A stretch of DNA of 64,000 bases, from positions 62,001 through 126,000 of the forward strand of contig CAUEYX010000005.1 of the NCBI GenBank assembly GCA_959022495.1, written 5' to 3'. Source of the DNA: an uncultured Lachnospiraceae bacterium. GTDB taxonomy: Bacteria > Bacillota > Clostridia > Lachnospirales > Lachnospiraceae. Position 1 is the stretch's first letter. Every line of letters begins with the position of its first letter. The notes under the pieces are model-generated. The model was not told where the DNA came from. It saw only the letters and a list, made by a program, of their open reading frames with translations, and searched no databases. Of the stretch, positions 45,586 to 53,490 are shown piece after piece. The position numbers and the translations under genes are program-made.

Positions 45586-46356
45586 ATGTTTCAGTTAATT
45601 GCAGGTCCTTGTGTGATTGAATCCGAAGAGATGGTTCTTTTCACTGCAGGGAAAATGAAGAAGATTGCAGATGAGTTAAAGATACCATATACCTTTAAAG
45701 CCTCATTTGATAAGGCTAACCGTACTTCAATTAATAGTTTCAGGGGTCCGGGGATTGAAAAAGGACTGGAAATTCTTCAGAAAGTGAAAGATATATATGG
45801 CCTTCCTGTGTGCACAGATATCCATGAACCCTGGCAGGCGGAAAAAGCAGCACAGGTGGCTGATATTCTTCAGATTCCGGCTTTTCTCTGTCGTCAGACA
45901 GATCTTCTTGTGGCGGCTGCTAAGACGGGAAGATGTATCAATATTAAAAAGGCACAGTTTCTTGCACCGTGGGATATGAAAAACTGCCTTGAAAAAGTAC
46001 GGCAGTCAGGAAATGATAATGTGATGTTATGTGAGCGAGGGACAAGTTTTGGCTATAACACACTTGTTGTTGATATGACGGGCCTGAGAGTGATGAAAGA
46101 ATTCGGCGTGCCCGTAATTTTTGACGCAACGCATAGTGTTCAAAAACCAGGTGGAAACGGAACAAGTACTGGAGGAAACCGCAAGTATGTTGAGTATCTG
46201 GCTAAGGCGGCTATTGCCTCAGGGGCTGACGGTTTGTTTATGGAGACTCATCAGGAGCCGGATAAAGCAAAATCAGATGGGCCTAATATGGTGCCATTAT
46301 CTGAAATGAAAGAATTATTGGCTAAATTGATAAGAGTGTATGAGGCGGTTCAATAG
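45586..46356 (+). CDS. kdsA: 3-deoxy-8-phosphooctulonate synthase
   Basis: 256 residues from ATG 45586 with AGAGGG upstream; a TTG 84 bases earlier gives an improbable extension. The start FQLIAGPCVIESEE has Cys9, the metal ligand of the metal-dependent KdsA class (as in Aquifex). KASFDKANRTSINSFRGPG, CTDIHEPWQ, PAFLCRQTDLL, CERGTSFGYN and FDATHSVQ are all in order. It condenses arabinose-5-phosphate with phosphoenolpyruvate to Kdo-8-phosphate. Length is usual for the short metal-dependent type. Confidence 0.94.
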   Translation: MFQLIAGPCVIESEEMVLFTAGKMKKIADELKIPYTFKASFDKANRTSINSFRGPGIEKGLEILQKVKDIYGLPVCTDIHEPWQAEKAAQVADILQIPAFLCRQTDLLVAAAKTGRCINIKKAQFLAPWDMKNCLEKVRQSGNDNVMLCERGTSFGYNTLVVDMTGLRVMKEFGVPVIFDATHSVQKPGGNGTSTGGNRKYVEYLAKAAIASGADGLFMETHQEPDKAKSDGPNMVPLSEMKELLAKLIRVYEAVQ

Positions 46357-46372
46357 AGAGGATTAACTGAAG

Positions 46373-47365
46373 ATGAATAACAATTCAGCTGAAGAGAAGT
46401 TTGATATTATAGAGGAAGCAAAAGGAGTTTTTAATAAAGAAATTACGGCACTGACATTAACCAGAGATGCTATAGGATATAGTTTTGAAGAGATTTTAAA
46501 TCTTATTTTGAGATGCGAAGGCAAAGTTGTTATTACTGGTATGGGAAAACCGGGGCATATTGGAAGCAAAATTGCGGCTACTTTTGCAAGCCTAGGCACA
46601 CCTGCGTTTTTCATGCATCCGGGAGAAGCCATGCATGGAGATTTGGGAATGGTAGAAAAGAAGGATGTAGTTCTTTTATTAAGTTACAGTGGGGAGAGTA
46701 CAGAAGTAACAGAACTTATGCCAGTCTTACATGAAATAGGATGCCAAACGGTTGCAATAACGGGGAAGGTAAAATCAACGCTGGCAAGGGAATGCCAGTA
46801 CTGTTTTTGTTTTCCAGACTTTGAAGAGGCATGCTATATGCACCTGGCTCCCACATCCAGTACCACAGCTCTGCTGGTACTTGGAGACGCCTTAGCAGTA
46901 GTATCTTCAAGAATAAGAAATTATACAAAAAAAGATTTTGGCTTACATCATCCGGCGGGAGCTTTAGGAAAGAAAATTTTGGTTAAGGTTAAGGACGTTA
47001 TGCATTCTGGTAAAGATAATGCAGTAGTTTTAGAGGGAAGTTCATTAAGGAATGCGATTATCGAGATGAGCAGCAAGGGATTGAGTATGGTGACGGTAAT
47101 TGATGAAAAAAGACATCTTAAAGGGATTATTACTGATGGCGATTTACGGAGAATGTTAGAGAAAGATGTAGATGTTTACAATGAAACTGTTTCCAATGTA
47201 ATGACGAAAACGCCTAAATGGATCGACTACCGTGAGATGGCTGTTAATGCACTTCAAAAAATGAGTGATCTAAGGATTACCTGTATGCCTGTTTTGAATC
47301 AAGAGAAGGCAGTTGTAGGATCTGTATTAATGCAGGATATCTTTAAAGCAGGGATTGTAAGATGA
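46373..47365 (+). CDS. kdsD: Arabinose-5-phosphate isomerase, SIS plus two CBS domains
   Basis: 330 residues. The SIS sugar isomerase domain (about 35-190) has VVITGMGKPGHIGSKIAATF and LLSYSGESTEVTELM; APTSSTTALLVLGDALA is a signature of this branch. Two CBS domains follow (about 205-325: VMHSGKDNAVV, GIITDGDLRRM, VMTKTPKWI). It converts ribulose-5-phosphate to arabinose-5-phosphate, the first step to Kdo. GutQ/KpsF-type members are the same enzyme. Overlaps kdsC by ATGA. Confidence 0.92.
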   Translation: MNNNSAEEKFDIIEEAKGVFNKEITALTLTRDAIGYSFEEILNLILRCEGKVVITGMGKPGHIGSKIAATFASLGTPAFFMHPGEAMHGDLGMVEKKDVVLLLSYSGESTEVTELMPVLHEIGCQTVAITGKVKSTLARECQYCFCFPDFEEACYMHLAPTSSTTALLVLGDALAVVSSRIRNYTKKDFGLHHPAGALGKKILVKVKDVMHSGKDNAVVLEGSSLRNAIIEMSSKGLSMVTVIDEKRHLKGIITDGDLRRMLEKDVDVYNETVSNVMTKTPKWIDYREMAVNALQKMSDLRITCMPVLNQEKAVVGSVLMQDIFKAGIVR

Positions 47366-47835
47366 AAATAAAGATGTTAGTAATGGATGTTGATGGAACA
47401 TTAACAGATGGGCGTATTTATATTGGACCGTCTGGAGAAGCTATGAAAGCTTTTAATGTTAAAGACGGATATGGAATTATGCAATTAAGTCGGGACGGTG
47501 TCCTTCCTGTAATAATTACCGGGAGAAAATCTGAGATCGTGGCTGAAAGAGCCAGAGAATTAAAAATAACGGAATTATATCAAGGAATTGATAACAAGCT
47601 TGAACTGTTGCAAAAGGTAATAAAAAAATATGGTTTGTCGTCAGATGAAACTGCTTATATAGGAGATGATATTAATGATTTGGAATGTATGGAGTTTTGC
47701 GGGGTGAGTGCATGCCCAGACGATGCATATTCAGAGATAAAGCAGAAGGTAGATTTCGTATGTCATTATAATGGCGGCTGTGGTGCCGTCAGGGAATTTG
47801 CTGATTATATAAGACAAATCAATGGAAGACTATAA
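47362..47835 (+). CDS. kdsC: Kdo-8-phosphate phosphatase, HAD subfamily IIIC
   Basis: 157 residues. VMDVDGTLTDGRIYIG contains the HAD nucleophile Asp and its partner; FNVKDGYGIMQL, ITGRKS, and YIGDDINDLECME complete the set. It removes the phosphate from Kdo-8-phosphate before CMP activation. Typical capless tetrameric HAD length. This is the last intact gene of the capsule operon before the transposon remnants; the 3' flank was probably rearranged. Confidence 0.93.
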   Translation: MKIKMLVMDVDGTLTDGRIYIGPSGEAMKAFNVKDGYGIMQLSRDGVLPVIITGRKSEIVAERARELKITELYQGIDNKLELLQKVIKKYGLSSDETAYIGDDINDLECMEFCGVSACPDDAYSEIKQKVDFVCHYNGGCGAVREFADYIRQINGRL

Positions 47836-47974
47836 TGAGAAAATTATTTCGAATAAAAAAGAAGAGTTGTATTCTGCGGAGAGGGGGATGTTTGGTCACT
47901 GTAAAAGGAATAATTTTGTTAATCCATTGCGTTGGGTGTGTGAAAAAAGGACCTGTTGCCCAATTTTATTGCCT

Positions 47975-48207
47975 GCAGTTGCAGAGACAAAACAATTGTC
48001 TGCTGTTCAGCAGTCCGTAACTTTCGCTGAAATTAAACTTCCTGCCGTCTCCTTTACAAAAGGCTGGAACCTGGCGGATTCAGCTGGCCCCGTACAAAAG
48101 AAGAAGCACTGGAGATCGCACCGGAACAATACTAGGCACTGATGCAGGGACTGGAGATCGTATCCAGACACCCAATCCAGGAAGTGCAGCCCAGCGATCT
48201 TCTGTGA
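47975..48207 (+). pseudogene. IS66 tnpA-tnpB remnant
   Basis: A TnpA-like scrap (AVQQSVTFAEIKLP) is followed after an internal deletion by the end of TnpB: WPRTKEEALEIAPEQY from 48085, an in-frame TAG, then ALMQGLEIVSRHP and a stop at 48205. This aligns with WPRNTREAADLTEEQF of the better-preserved TnpB at 52860. Clearly dead. Short frames at 47822-48142 are chance readings across it. Confidence 0.75.
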
Positions 48208-48407
48208 AAGGTTGTGCAAAACGGAGAAAATAAAAAATCTTTTTGTATCTCCTACTACAGACACGGCAGAAGTTATCCACAGCCAAATCTCATACCATTC
48301 ATTCAATCAAGAGTACTTCACAGCTATAAGCTGCTGTGTGGATAAGTACTCTGAAAAACTGAAAAAACGAATAGTTTTTCGGCTTTTCAGAGTGTTTATC
48401 GACCATC

Positions 48408-49120
48408 GTGAAAGCAGACCGGCCGAAGGGGTTGCTCCGTAACAGTATTCTGACGCCTTCCCTGGCTGCAAGTATTATGAATGTCAAGTATGTCAACGGA
48501 CTTCCCTTATACCGGATCAGCCAGGAGTTCCTGAGAAATGACATCCATATCTCCCGGCAGGTGATGGCAAACTGGATGATCCAGTGTGCGGACCGGTATC
48601 TTGGGCCCCTTTGACTACCTGCATAACAGGATGTACTGTTTCCATGTGCTGCAGGCCGATGAGTCTCCGGTCAAGGTATCAAAGGATGGGCGCCCGGCAA
48701 ACAGCAAGAGTTACATGTGGGTCTACCGGATGGGAAAGGGATATGGGGATACCCCCATTATCCTGTATGAATACCAGAAAAACCAGAAAGCAGACCATCC
48801 GCGGGAATTCCTGAAAGGATTCACAGGCACCGTTGTCTGTGACGGATACTCCGCCTGCCGGAAGATGGACCGGGAAAGCGAGACAATCATTTTCGCAGGG
48901 TGCTGGACCCATGCGAGAAGGTATTTCGCCGATGCCCTGAAGGCATTGCCGAAAAAAAGATCATCCGGCAGCCATAGATACGGTCGCTTACGAGGCGATC
49001 AAGCCTGAAACCGGATGACCGTAAAAAGCAGCGGCAGATCAACCTCAAACCTATGGCAGAGGCTTTCTTTGCGTGGGCAAAAGAGACCCAGATTTCCGGT
49101 CGCCTGACCAAGGGGAAAAC
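48408..49120 (+). pseudogene. IS66 tnpC remnant, frameshifted and truncated
   Basis: Pieces in shifting frames match the IS66 transposase at 53491: LTPSLAASIMNVKYVNGLPL, then (other frame) QADESPVKVSKDGRPANSK, then CWTHARRYFADALKAL and finally MAEAFFAWAKETQ. The N-terminal third is missing and the end is replaced by IS21 sequence near 49130. This copy is diverged from the one at 52.4-55.1 kb, so it came from a separate insertion. Confidence 0.85.
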
Positions 49121-49133
49121 TCTGGAAGTACCA

Positions 49134-49400
49134 ATAAACGGATGCCTGATTATGACTATATCCGCAGAGAACTCCTGCGTAAAGGAGTCGATAAGAGGCT
49201 CCTGTGGGTAGAATACTGTGAGGAATGCCGTATGAATGGCGAAGAACATCTCATGTATTCCCAGTTCTGCTACTACATCCAGAAGGATGGAGAAAAACGC
49301 AGGGCGACCATGCACATCCCACGGAAACCGGGTGAGCAAATCGAAGTGGATTGGGCTGGTGAATCGACACAGCTCATCGATCCAGACACCGGAAATGATC
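49134..49400 (+). pseudogene. IS21 istA transposase fragment
   Basis: About 90 residues match the early part of IstA: PDYDYIRRELLRKGVDKRL, then MYSQFCYYIQKDGEKRRA and PGEQIEVDWAGES with the first catalytic Asp of the DDE triad. The frame runs on to 49555 in unrelated sequence. Both ends are lost. Confidence 0.8.
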
Positions 49401-49678
49401 GAGCAGCAGGAAAAACAGATGGCAGGTACACGGAAGAAAGCTGGCTCGCCGTTTATCTTTTAAGAGTAGCAGATGCAGATAAATATATAGAATGTGCAGA
49501 AAGAGTGGTAAAAATGAAACATCCATTAAAAATAAAAGTAATGAGTTATTTGTGATATAATATATAAGATATATGTTAGTATTTGGAAATACAGAAATAA
49601 CAATAGTTAAGTTATAATAAGTAACAGATAAAAAAATATGCGTTCATGGCAGTTAGTTAATGTCGAAAGGGTAAGTAT
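49401..49678. other. Junction sequence, no gene supported
   Basis: Sequence between the IstA scrap and the CYTH gene. The IstA frame stays open to 49555 but the text is not recognisable. The final 120 bp are very AT-rich, with several TATAAT-like hexamers (for example 49613-49618) that could drive the cassette that follows; no matching -35 is convincing. Confidence 0.4.
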
Positions 49679-50221
49679 ATGTCGTACGAAGTTGAATTAA
49701 AAGCGCATGTAAAAGAAAAAGAGAGATTATTAAACAAACTTTCTGAGATGGGCTGTTGCTGGGATGATGAGAAAACCCAATACGACAGGATTTTTTACAA
49801 ACCAGATGATACAGCGCTTAATTTGAAAGGAGATGTGTTTTTACGTATTAGAGAAGAGTCCGGGCAAGAGAAATTTCTAACCCTGAAACGTATTCAAAGC
49901 AAAACGAATGTTATTGAGTTTGAATCTATGATTGGTAATTCTGACGAAGTAGCCAGAATGCTCAGAGAAATAGGGTTTAGCAAGTACGTGGAGATTGAGA
50001 AGAACCGTATGGAAGGAAAAATAGCAGATATTGTGATCTGTATTGATGAGGTGAAGGGCCTGGGCTGTTTTATTGAAGTCGAGAAAATAGTTCATAATGA
50101 TTCGGAGATTGAGTCTGCCGAACAAAAAGTAAGAGAATTTTTACTTTCTTTGGGAGTGAACTTGGATCAGATATGCGATAAAAGATATCATACAATGCTG
50201 CATGAAAAGAAAAAAATATAA
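49679..50221 (+). CDS. CYTH-domain protein (class IV adenylate cyclase-like/triphosphate tunnel enzyme)
   Basis: 180 residues. The ExExK signature is E4-x-E6-x-K8 (YEVELKA) at the very start, as needed for the triphosphate tunnel. Further basic and acidic strands follow: DRIFYKP, LRIREESG, FLTLKRIQ, IEFESMIG, VEIEKNR, CIDEVKGLGCFIEVE and the C-terminal KRYHTML. It should hydrolyse or cyclise a nucleoside triphosphate or other triphosphate with Mg or Mn. CyaB and thiamine triphosphatase share this fold, so the substrate is open. It is the first gene of a three-gene cassette with nucleotide-handling neighbours. Confidence 0.88.
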   Translation: MSYEVELKAHVKEKERLLNKLSEMGCCWDDEKTQYDRIFYKPDDTALNLKGDVFLRIREESGQEKFLTLKRIQSKTNVIEFESMIGNSDEVARMLREIGFSKYVEIEKNRMEGKIADIVICIDEVKGLGCFIEVEKIVHNDSEIESAEQKVREFLLSLGVNLDQICDKRYHTMLHEKKKI

Positions 50222-50323
50222 ATGCATTTTAGACCATAGACATATATCCATTGATTATTATTGAGATACAAGAATTTTAGTGGTAAACTTATTAGTGGTG
50301 GGTGTGAGGAAGCAGGTATAGTT

Positions 50324-51283
50324 ATGAGAGATTCTACATTGTCTAAAAGTGGAGGCTCAGTTCTTGTTGACTGGCAGATAAAAGAGTTATGTGAAAATAA
50401 TAAATTAATTATATCAGGCTATGACGAAGACAAAGTTCATTCTATATCTTACGATTTAACAATACAGGATATTACGATTTGGTGCCTAAAAGATGATAAT
50501 GCAGCTAATGCGGATGACGCGGAAGATAAGGACGTTGAAATTATTTATAGAGCAAAATACAGGCTCCGTCCTCAAGAGATGGTTTTTGTTCGAATAAAAG
50601 AAAAGTTGAAGATGCCGTCTAATTTAATTGGACGTATTGCGGAAAGAAATAGTTTCCTGAGAGCCGGAATTTTTGTGTCTGGACCTATATATCAGCCGGG
50701 ACATAATACGACAATTTATCTGCGGGTATATAATTTCAGCGATAATGATATACTTTTAAAGTCGGGAGATTCAATTGCACAGATTTGTTTTGAAAAACTT
50801 AGCCGTAAACCAACTCTGCTTTATGGACAAGGAGAAGGAGTAGATAATACCCAATATCAGGATGAAGAAAATTTCCGAATTCCGAAAGAAATAATTACAT
50901 CTCATGTGGAAGAGAATATGGAATTGGAAAAGAGGCTTGACAGTTTTGAAGAAAGAATCTATACCGTTTTTACTGTGTTTATGGGGGCGTTTATTTCAGT
51001 GTTGTCCTTGGTGGTGGTAAATTTCGATGCTCTGGAAGAGAAGTCAGCATGGGAGATTATTAAGATTAATATATCTCTTGGTTTTATGATCATAATTATT
51101 TTAGCGTCAGTCATGCTTTTCTGTATTTTACTGCCAAGATTTTCGAATCGGAAATCAGTCAATAGAGGACGACGGAGAAGGGGACGAAAAAGATCAAGGA
51201 GACGGAAGAAAAATCGAAAAAAGCATGCTAGAAGAACCACAGCTGTTTCGCAGTCCAGAAGTTACATAAACAGAAAAAGATGA
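50324..51283 (+). CDS. dCTP-deaminase-fold protein with membrane anchor and basic tail
   Basis: 319 residues from ATG 50324 (GAGGAAGCAGG upstream; a TTG at 50261 is unlikely). Residues 12-175 follow the dCTP deaminase/dUTPase fold: YDLTI, RPQEMVFVRIKEKLKMPSNL, GRIAERNSFLRAGI, and PGHNTTIYLRVYN. In E. coli Dcd the LEFYN segment carries catalytic Glu138; here the place is Arg134 (YLRVYN), so deamination looks lost while the pocket is kept. Two membrane helices follow (about 222-242 and 258-282), then a tail of about 45 residues that is mostly Arg and Lys. This combination is unfamiliar to me. A membrane-tethered nucleotide sensor or effector is a reasonable guess. Confidence 0.8.
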   Translation: MRDSTLSKSGGSVLVDWQIKELCENNKLIISGYDEDKVHSISYDLTIQDITIWCLKDDNAANADDAEDKDVEIIYRAKYRLRPQEMVFVRIKEKLKMPSNLIGRIAERNSFLRAGIFVSGPIYQPGHNTTIYLRVYNFSDNDILLKSGDSIAQICFEKLSRKPTLLYGQGEGVDNTQYQDEENFRIPKEIITSHVEENMELEKRLDSFEERIYTVFTVFMGAFISVLSLVVVNFDALEEKSAWEIIKINISLGFMIIIILASVMLFCILLPRFSNRKSVNRGRRRRGRKRSRRRKKNRKKHARRTTAVSQSRSYINRKR

Positions 51284-51304
51284 AATAAAAATAGAGGTGT
51301 AATT

Positions 51305-51721
51305 ATGAAGGTTTATATTGCGTCAAGATATAAAATACCTGAGAGCTATGAGATATATTTAAAGTTAACTTCCAAAAATATTGATGCATTTTTACCTAAG
51401 TCTATAGATATTGATGCTAAAACTGCAGAGGAGAAAGAAAAAGTTTATAAAACCTGTTTCCAAGAGATCTATTCAGAATGTGACGTTATCTTATTTATTT
51501 ATCCATTTCGTTTTAGTGTTACCTCTGAGTTTGGAGCGGCTGCAATACTGAAATTTATCGGGTTAAACAAAACAATTATTTTTCTGAATTTGAGTGATGA
51601 GAGACCGTCTGATCCAGAAAATGAAGTAATGATGTCGCCTGCTATCGATCGAGTGTTTACTGATATGGATTCGGCGGTGGAATACATTGAGAAGATAAAA
51701 GACGGAATGATGGTTGAGTGA
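51305..51721 (+). CDS. Nucleoside 2-deoxyribosyltransferase-like protein
   Basis: 138 residues. VYIASRY opens a Rossmann-like domain, CDVILFIYPF is the second core strand, and SVTSEFGAAAIL has the conserved Glu at the place of the nucleophile of the NDT family. Related domains cleave or transfer nucleoside or nucleotide bases, and some act on nucleotides such as dNMPs. It begins 21 bp after the Dcd-like gene with AGAGGTG before the ATG. Third member of the cassette. Confidence 0.75.
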   Translation: MKVYIASRYKIPESYEIYLKLTSKNIDAFLPKSIDIDAKTAEEKEKVYKTCFQEIYSECDVILFIYPFRFSVTSEFGAAAILKFIGLNKTIIFLNLSDERPSDPENEVMMSPAIDRVFTDMDSAVEYIEKIKDGMMVE

Positions 51722-51761
51722 AGAATAGTAGTAAATTAAAAAAATAGTAAATGATTCTTTT

Positions 51762-51848
51762 ATGACAGGATTAGGTGAAAAACTTGAAAGCAAGGGTTTT
51801 CAATCTTGTTATGTATGCCCGCCTGATAGTGGTACATGGTTATTTTAA
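51762..51848 (+). other. Possible 28-codon remnant of a fourth cassette gene
   Basis: A short frame reads MTGLGEKLESKGFQSCYVC and runs to TAA at 51846-51848, with no clear ribosome site. IS66 sequence begins just after. It may be the start of a gene cut by the insertion, or chance. Confidence 0.2.
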
Positions 51849-51854
51849 CCCGAC

Positions 51855-52166
51855 GCTAATACCGTATACAAAGATAAAATTGGCGATGCCGTTCATTACG
51901 CTTTAAATCAGGAACGGTACCTGAGGGTATTTCTTACAGATGGTGATGTGCCTATAGATAATAATGCATCAGAACGAGCCATCCGGGGATTCTGTATCGG
52001 GAAAAAGAACTGGCAGATGATTGACATGATCAATGGAGCAAAAAGGCATCCGCCGTTATCTACAGTTGAAACTGCAAAAGCAAACAGCCTGAAGCCGTTC
52101 GATTATGTCCAGTATCTACTGAAAGAGATTCCAAAACACATGGCGCTTACGAATAACCTGAATTAG
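51855..52166 (+). pseudogene. IS66 tnpC C-terminal fragment
   Basis: In-frame text LTDGDVPIDNNASERAIRGF and IGKKNWQMIDMINGA matches the last catalytic-Glu region of the IS66 transposase (compare LTDGEVPIDDSASERALRNF in the copy at 53491). PFDYVQYLLKEIPKHM ends it, with a stop at 52164. Only this C-terminal piece remains. Confidence 0.85.
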
Positions 52167-52179
52167 TACCGATGTCTGC

Positions 52180-52378
52180 CCCATGTCCTAACAATTTTGA
52201 AAGATGTATACGGTAAATCAGTAAACGCAAAATAGCGAGTACCTTGATTTTTTATGGTGACTGTATTTTAGTCACCGTAGTTTTTTTCCAGGTAATAGAT
52301 CCTTCAGGAAGGAGCGGTCTGTATCCAGTGTCAGGATAAAGCAACCAATCTGAGTCAAATTAAAAAAGCCATTACATA
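52180..52378. other. Gap between IS66 copies with a small terminator-like hairpin
   Basis: ggtgact (52256-52262) pairs with agtcacc (52270-52276), and a run of seven T follows at 52281. Nothing else is recognisable. Confidence 0.45.
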
Positions 52379-52468
52379 GTAAACGTCAAATCGTTCGCCT
52401 TTCGCTAAATTGAGTTTTAGTCCATACTTGAAAAAAACAATAGATTTTTTCAAGGAGGAGTTAACACT

Positions 52469-52867
52469 ATGGATCAGTGTACTCATGAGGTACGTGCTGA
52501 GTACTGGAGAAACATCATCAAAGCCTGCGGGCAGCGTCCTGCAGGACAGTCAGCTAAAAAGTGGATGGATGAAAACGGTATCTGTGAGCAGAGCTATTAT
52601 CATTGGCAGCGGAAATTCCGGCGACAAGCCTATGACCAGATGAAAGAAAAAGAGACGCTTCCGGCAGTAACCGAAAAGGCGGAAGTCTCTTTTGCCGAAA
52701 TCCCCTACAGAATGGCAGCCGGCAGGGGAGAAAGCGTAGCAGGCGGTATGGGATCTTGCCGTGCACCGGCTGCCATCATCCGGACTTCTGCAATAAGCAT
52801 AGAGATCTCAAACCAGATTTCCGAACCTCTTCTGGGCAGGATCCTGCGGGAGGTATCCCATGCTTGA
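52469..52867 (+). CDS. tnpA: IS66 accessory protein TnpA
   Basis: 132 residues, ATG 52469 with CAAGGAGGAG upstream. RAEYWRNIIKACGQRPAGQS and KKWMDENGICEQSYYHWQRK form the helix-turn-helix of the IS66 orfA family. It helps transposition by binding DNA. It overlaps tnpB by 8 bp. It looks intact. Confidence 0.88.
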   Translation: MDQCTHEVRAEYWRNIIKACGQRPAGQSAKKWMDENGICEQSYYHWQRKFRRQAYDQMKEKETLPAVTEKAEVSFAEIPYRMAAGRGESVAGGMGSCRAPAAIIRTSAISIEISNQISEPLLGRILREVSHA

Positions 52868-53216
52868 AGATGCGGCGGGAATCCGGCGTGTAGTCCTTGC
52901 CTGCGGAACAGTTGACCTCAGGAAGGGGATTGATGGGCTGGCAATGATCATCGGGGATCAGTATGGACAGAACCCATTTGAAAAAGGGACACTTTTCCTC
53001 TTCTGTGGCAAGCGGTCTGACCGCTGCAAAGGATTGCTTTGGATGGGGACAGGATTCCTGCTCCTGTATAAAAGATTTGAAAACGGGCGGATGTCCTGGC
53101 CAAGGAATACACGGGAGGCAGCCGATCTCACGGAAGAGCAGTTCCATTATCTGATGATGGGGCTTAGCCCGCTGGACCTTAGAGTGAAAGAGGCCGCACC
53201 TGAAAAAATATATTAA
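52860..53216 (+). CDS. tnpB: IS66 accessory protein TnpB
   Basis: 118 residues. VVLACGTVDLRKGIDGLAMI, FLFCGKRSDRCKGLLW, and GFLLLYKRFENGRMSWPRN are diagnostic of IS66 Orf2/TnpB. Function within transposition is poorly known but it is required in studied elements. Intact, ending 274 bp before tnpC. Confidence 0.92.
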   Translation: MLEDAAGIRRVVLACGTVDLRKGIDGLAMIIGDQYGQNPFEKGTLFLFCGKRSDRCKGLLWMGTGFLLLYKRFENGRMSWPRNTREAADLTEEQFHYLMMGLSPLDLRVKEAAPEKIY

Positions 53217-53490
53217 AATGATTGTGCAAAACAGAGAAATTTTTCTTCTGTTTTGCCGGCCTGGAAATCAGCGCCAAAGGGGCGTGGAAGGGCTCTCCTG
53301 ATGTAGCAGCAGAGCCCGCCGGCGGTACTGGCAGGAAGAGGCAAAGTTTGAGAATTCTGTATTTTATAGGCGGTCAGCCCGGAGCTGGACATGCCAGAAA
53401 GCAGGGCAAAATGACGGACTGCTGTTCTTCCGTAATTGGCGCAATCCCACACTTTTTGGTATTCTTTTTACAGGAAAGGCGGTCATCAGC

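Noticed and set aside
44761..47835. Kdo genes taken as a sign of a Gram-negative host
   Set aside because: LCP protein, CpsB-type phosphatase, T-box control of metG and ribosome sites all point to a Gram-positive Clostridium relative.
50261..50323. Upstream TTG start for the Dcd-like gene
   Set aside because: No ribosome site; ATG 50324 has GAGGAAGCAGG upstream.
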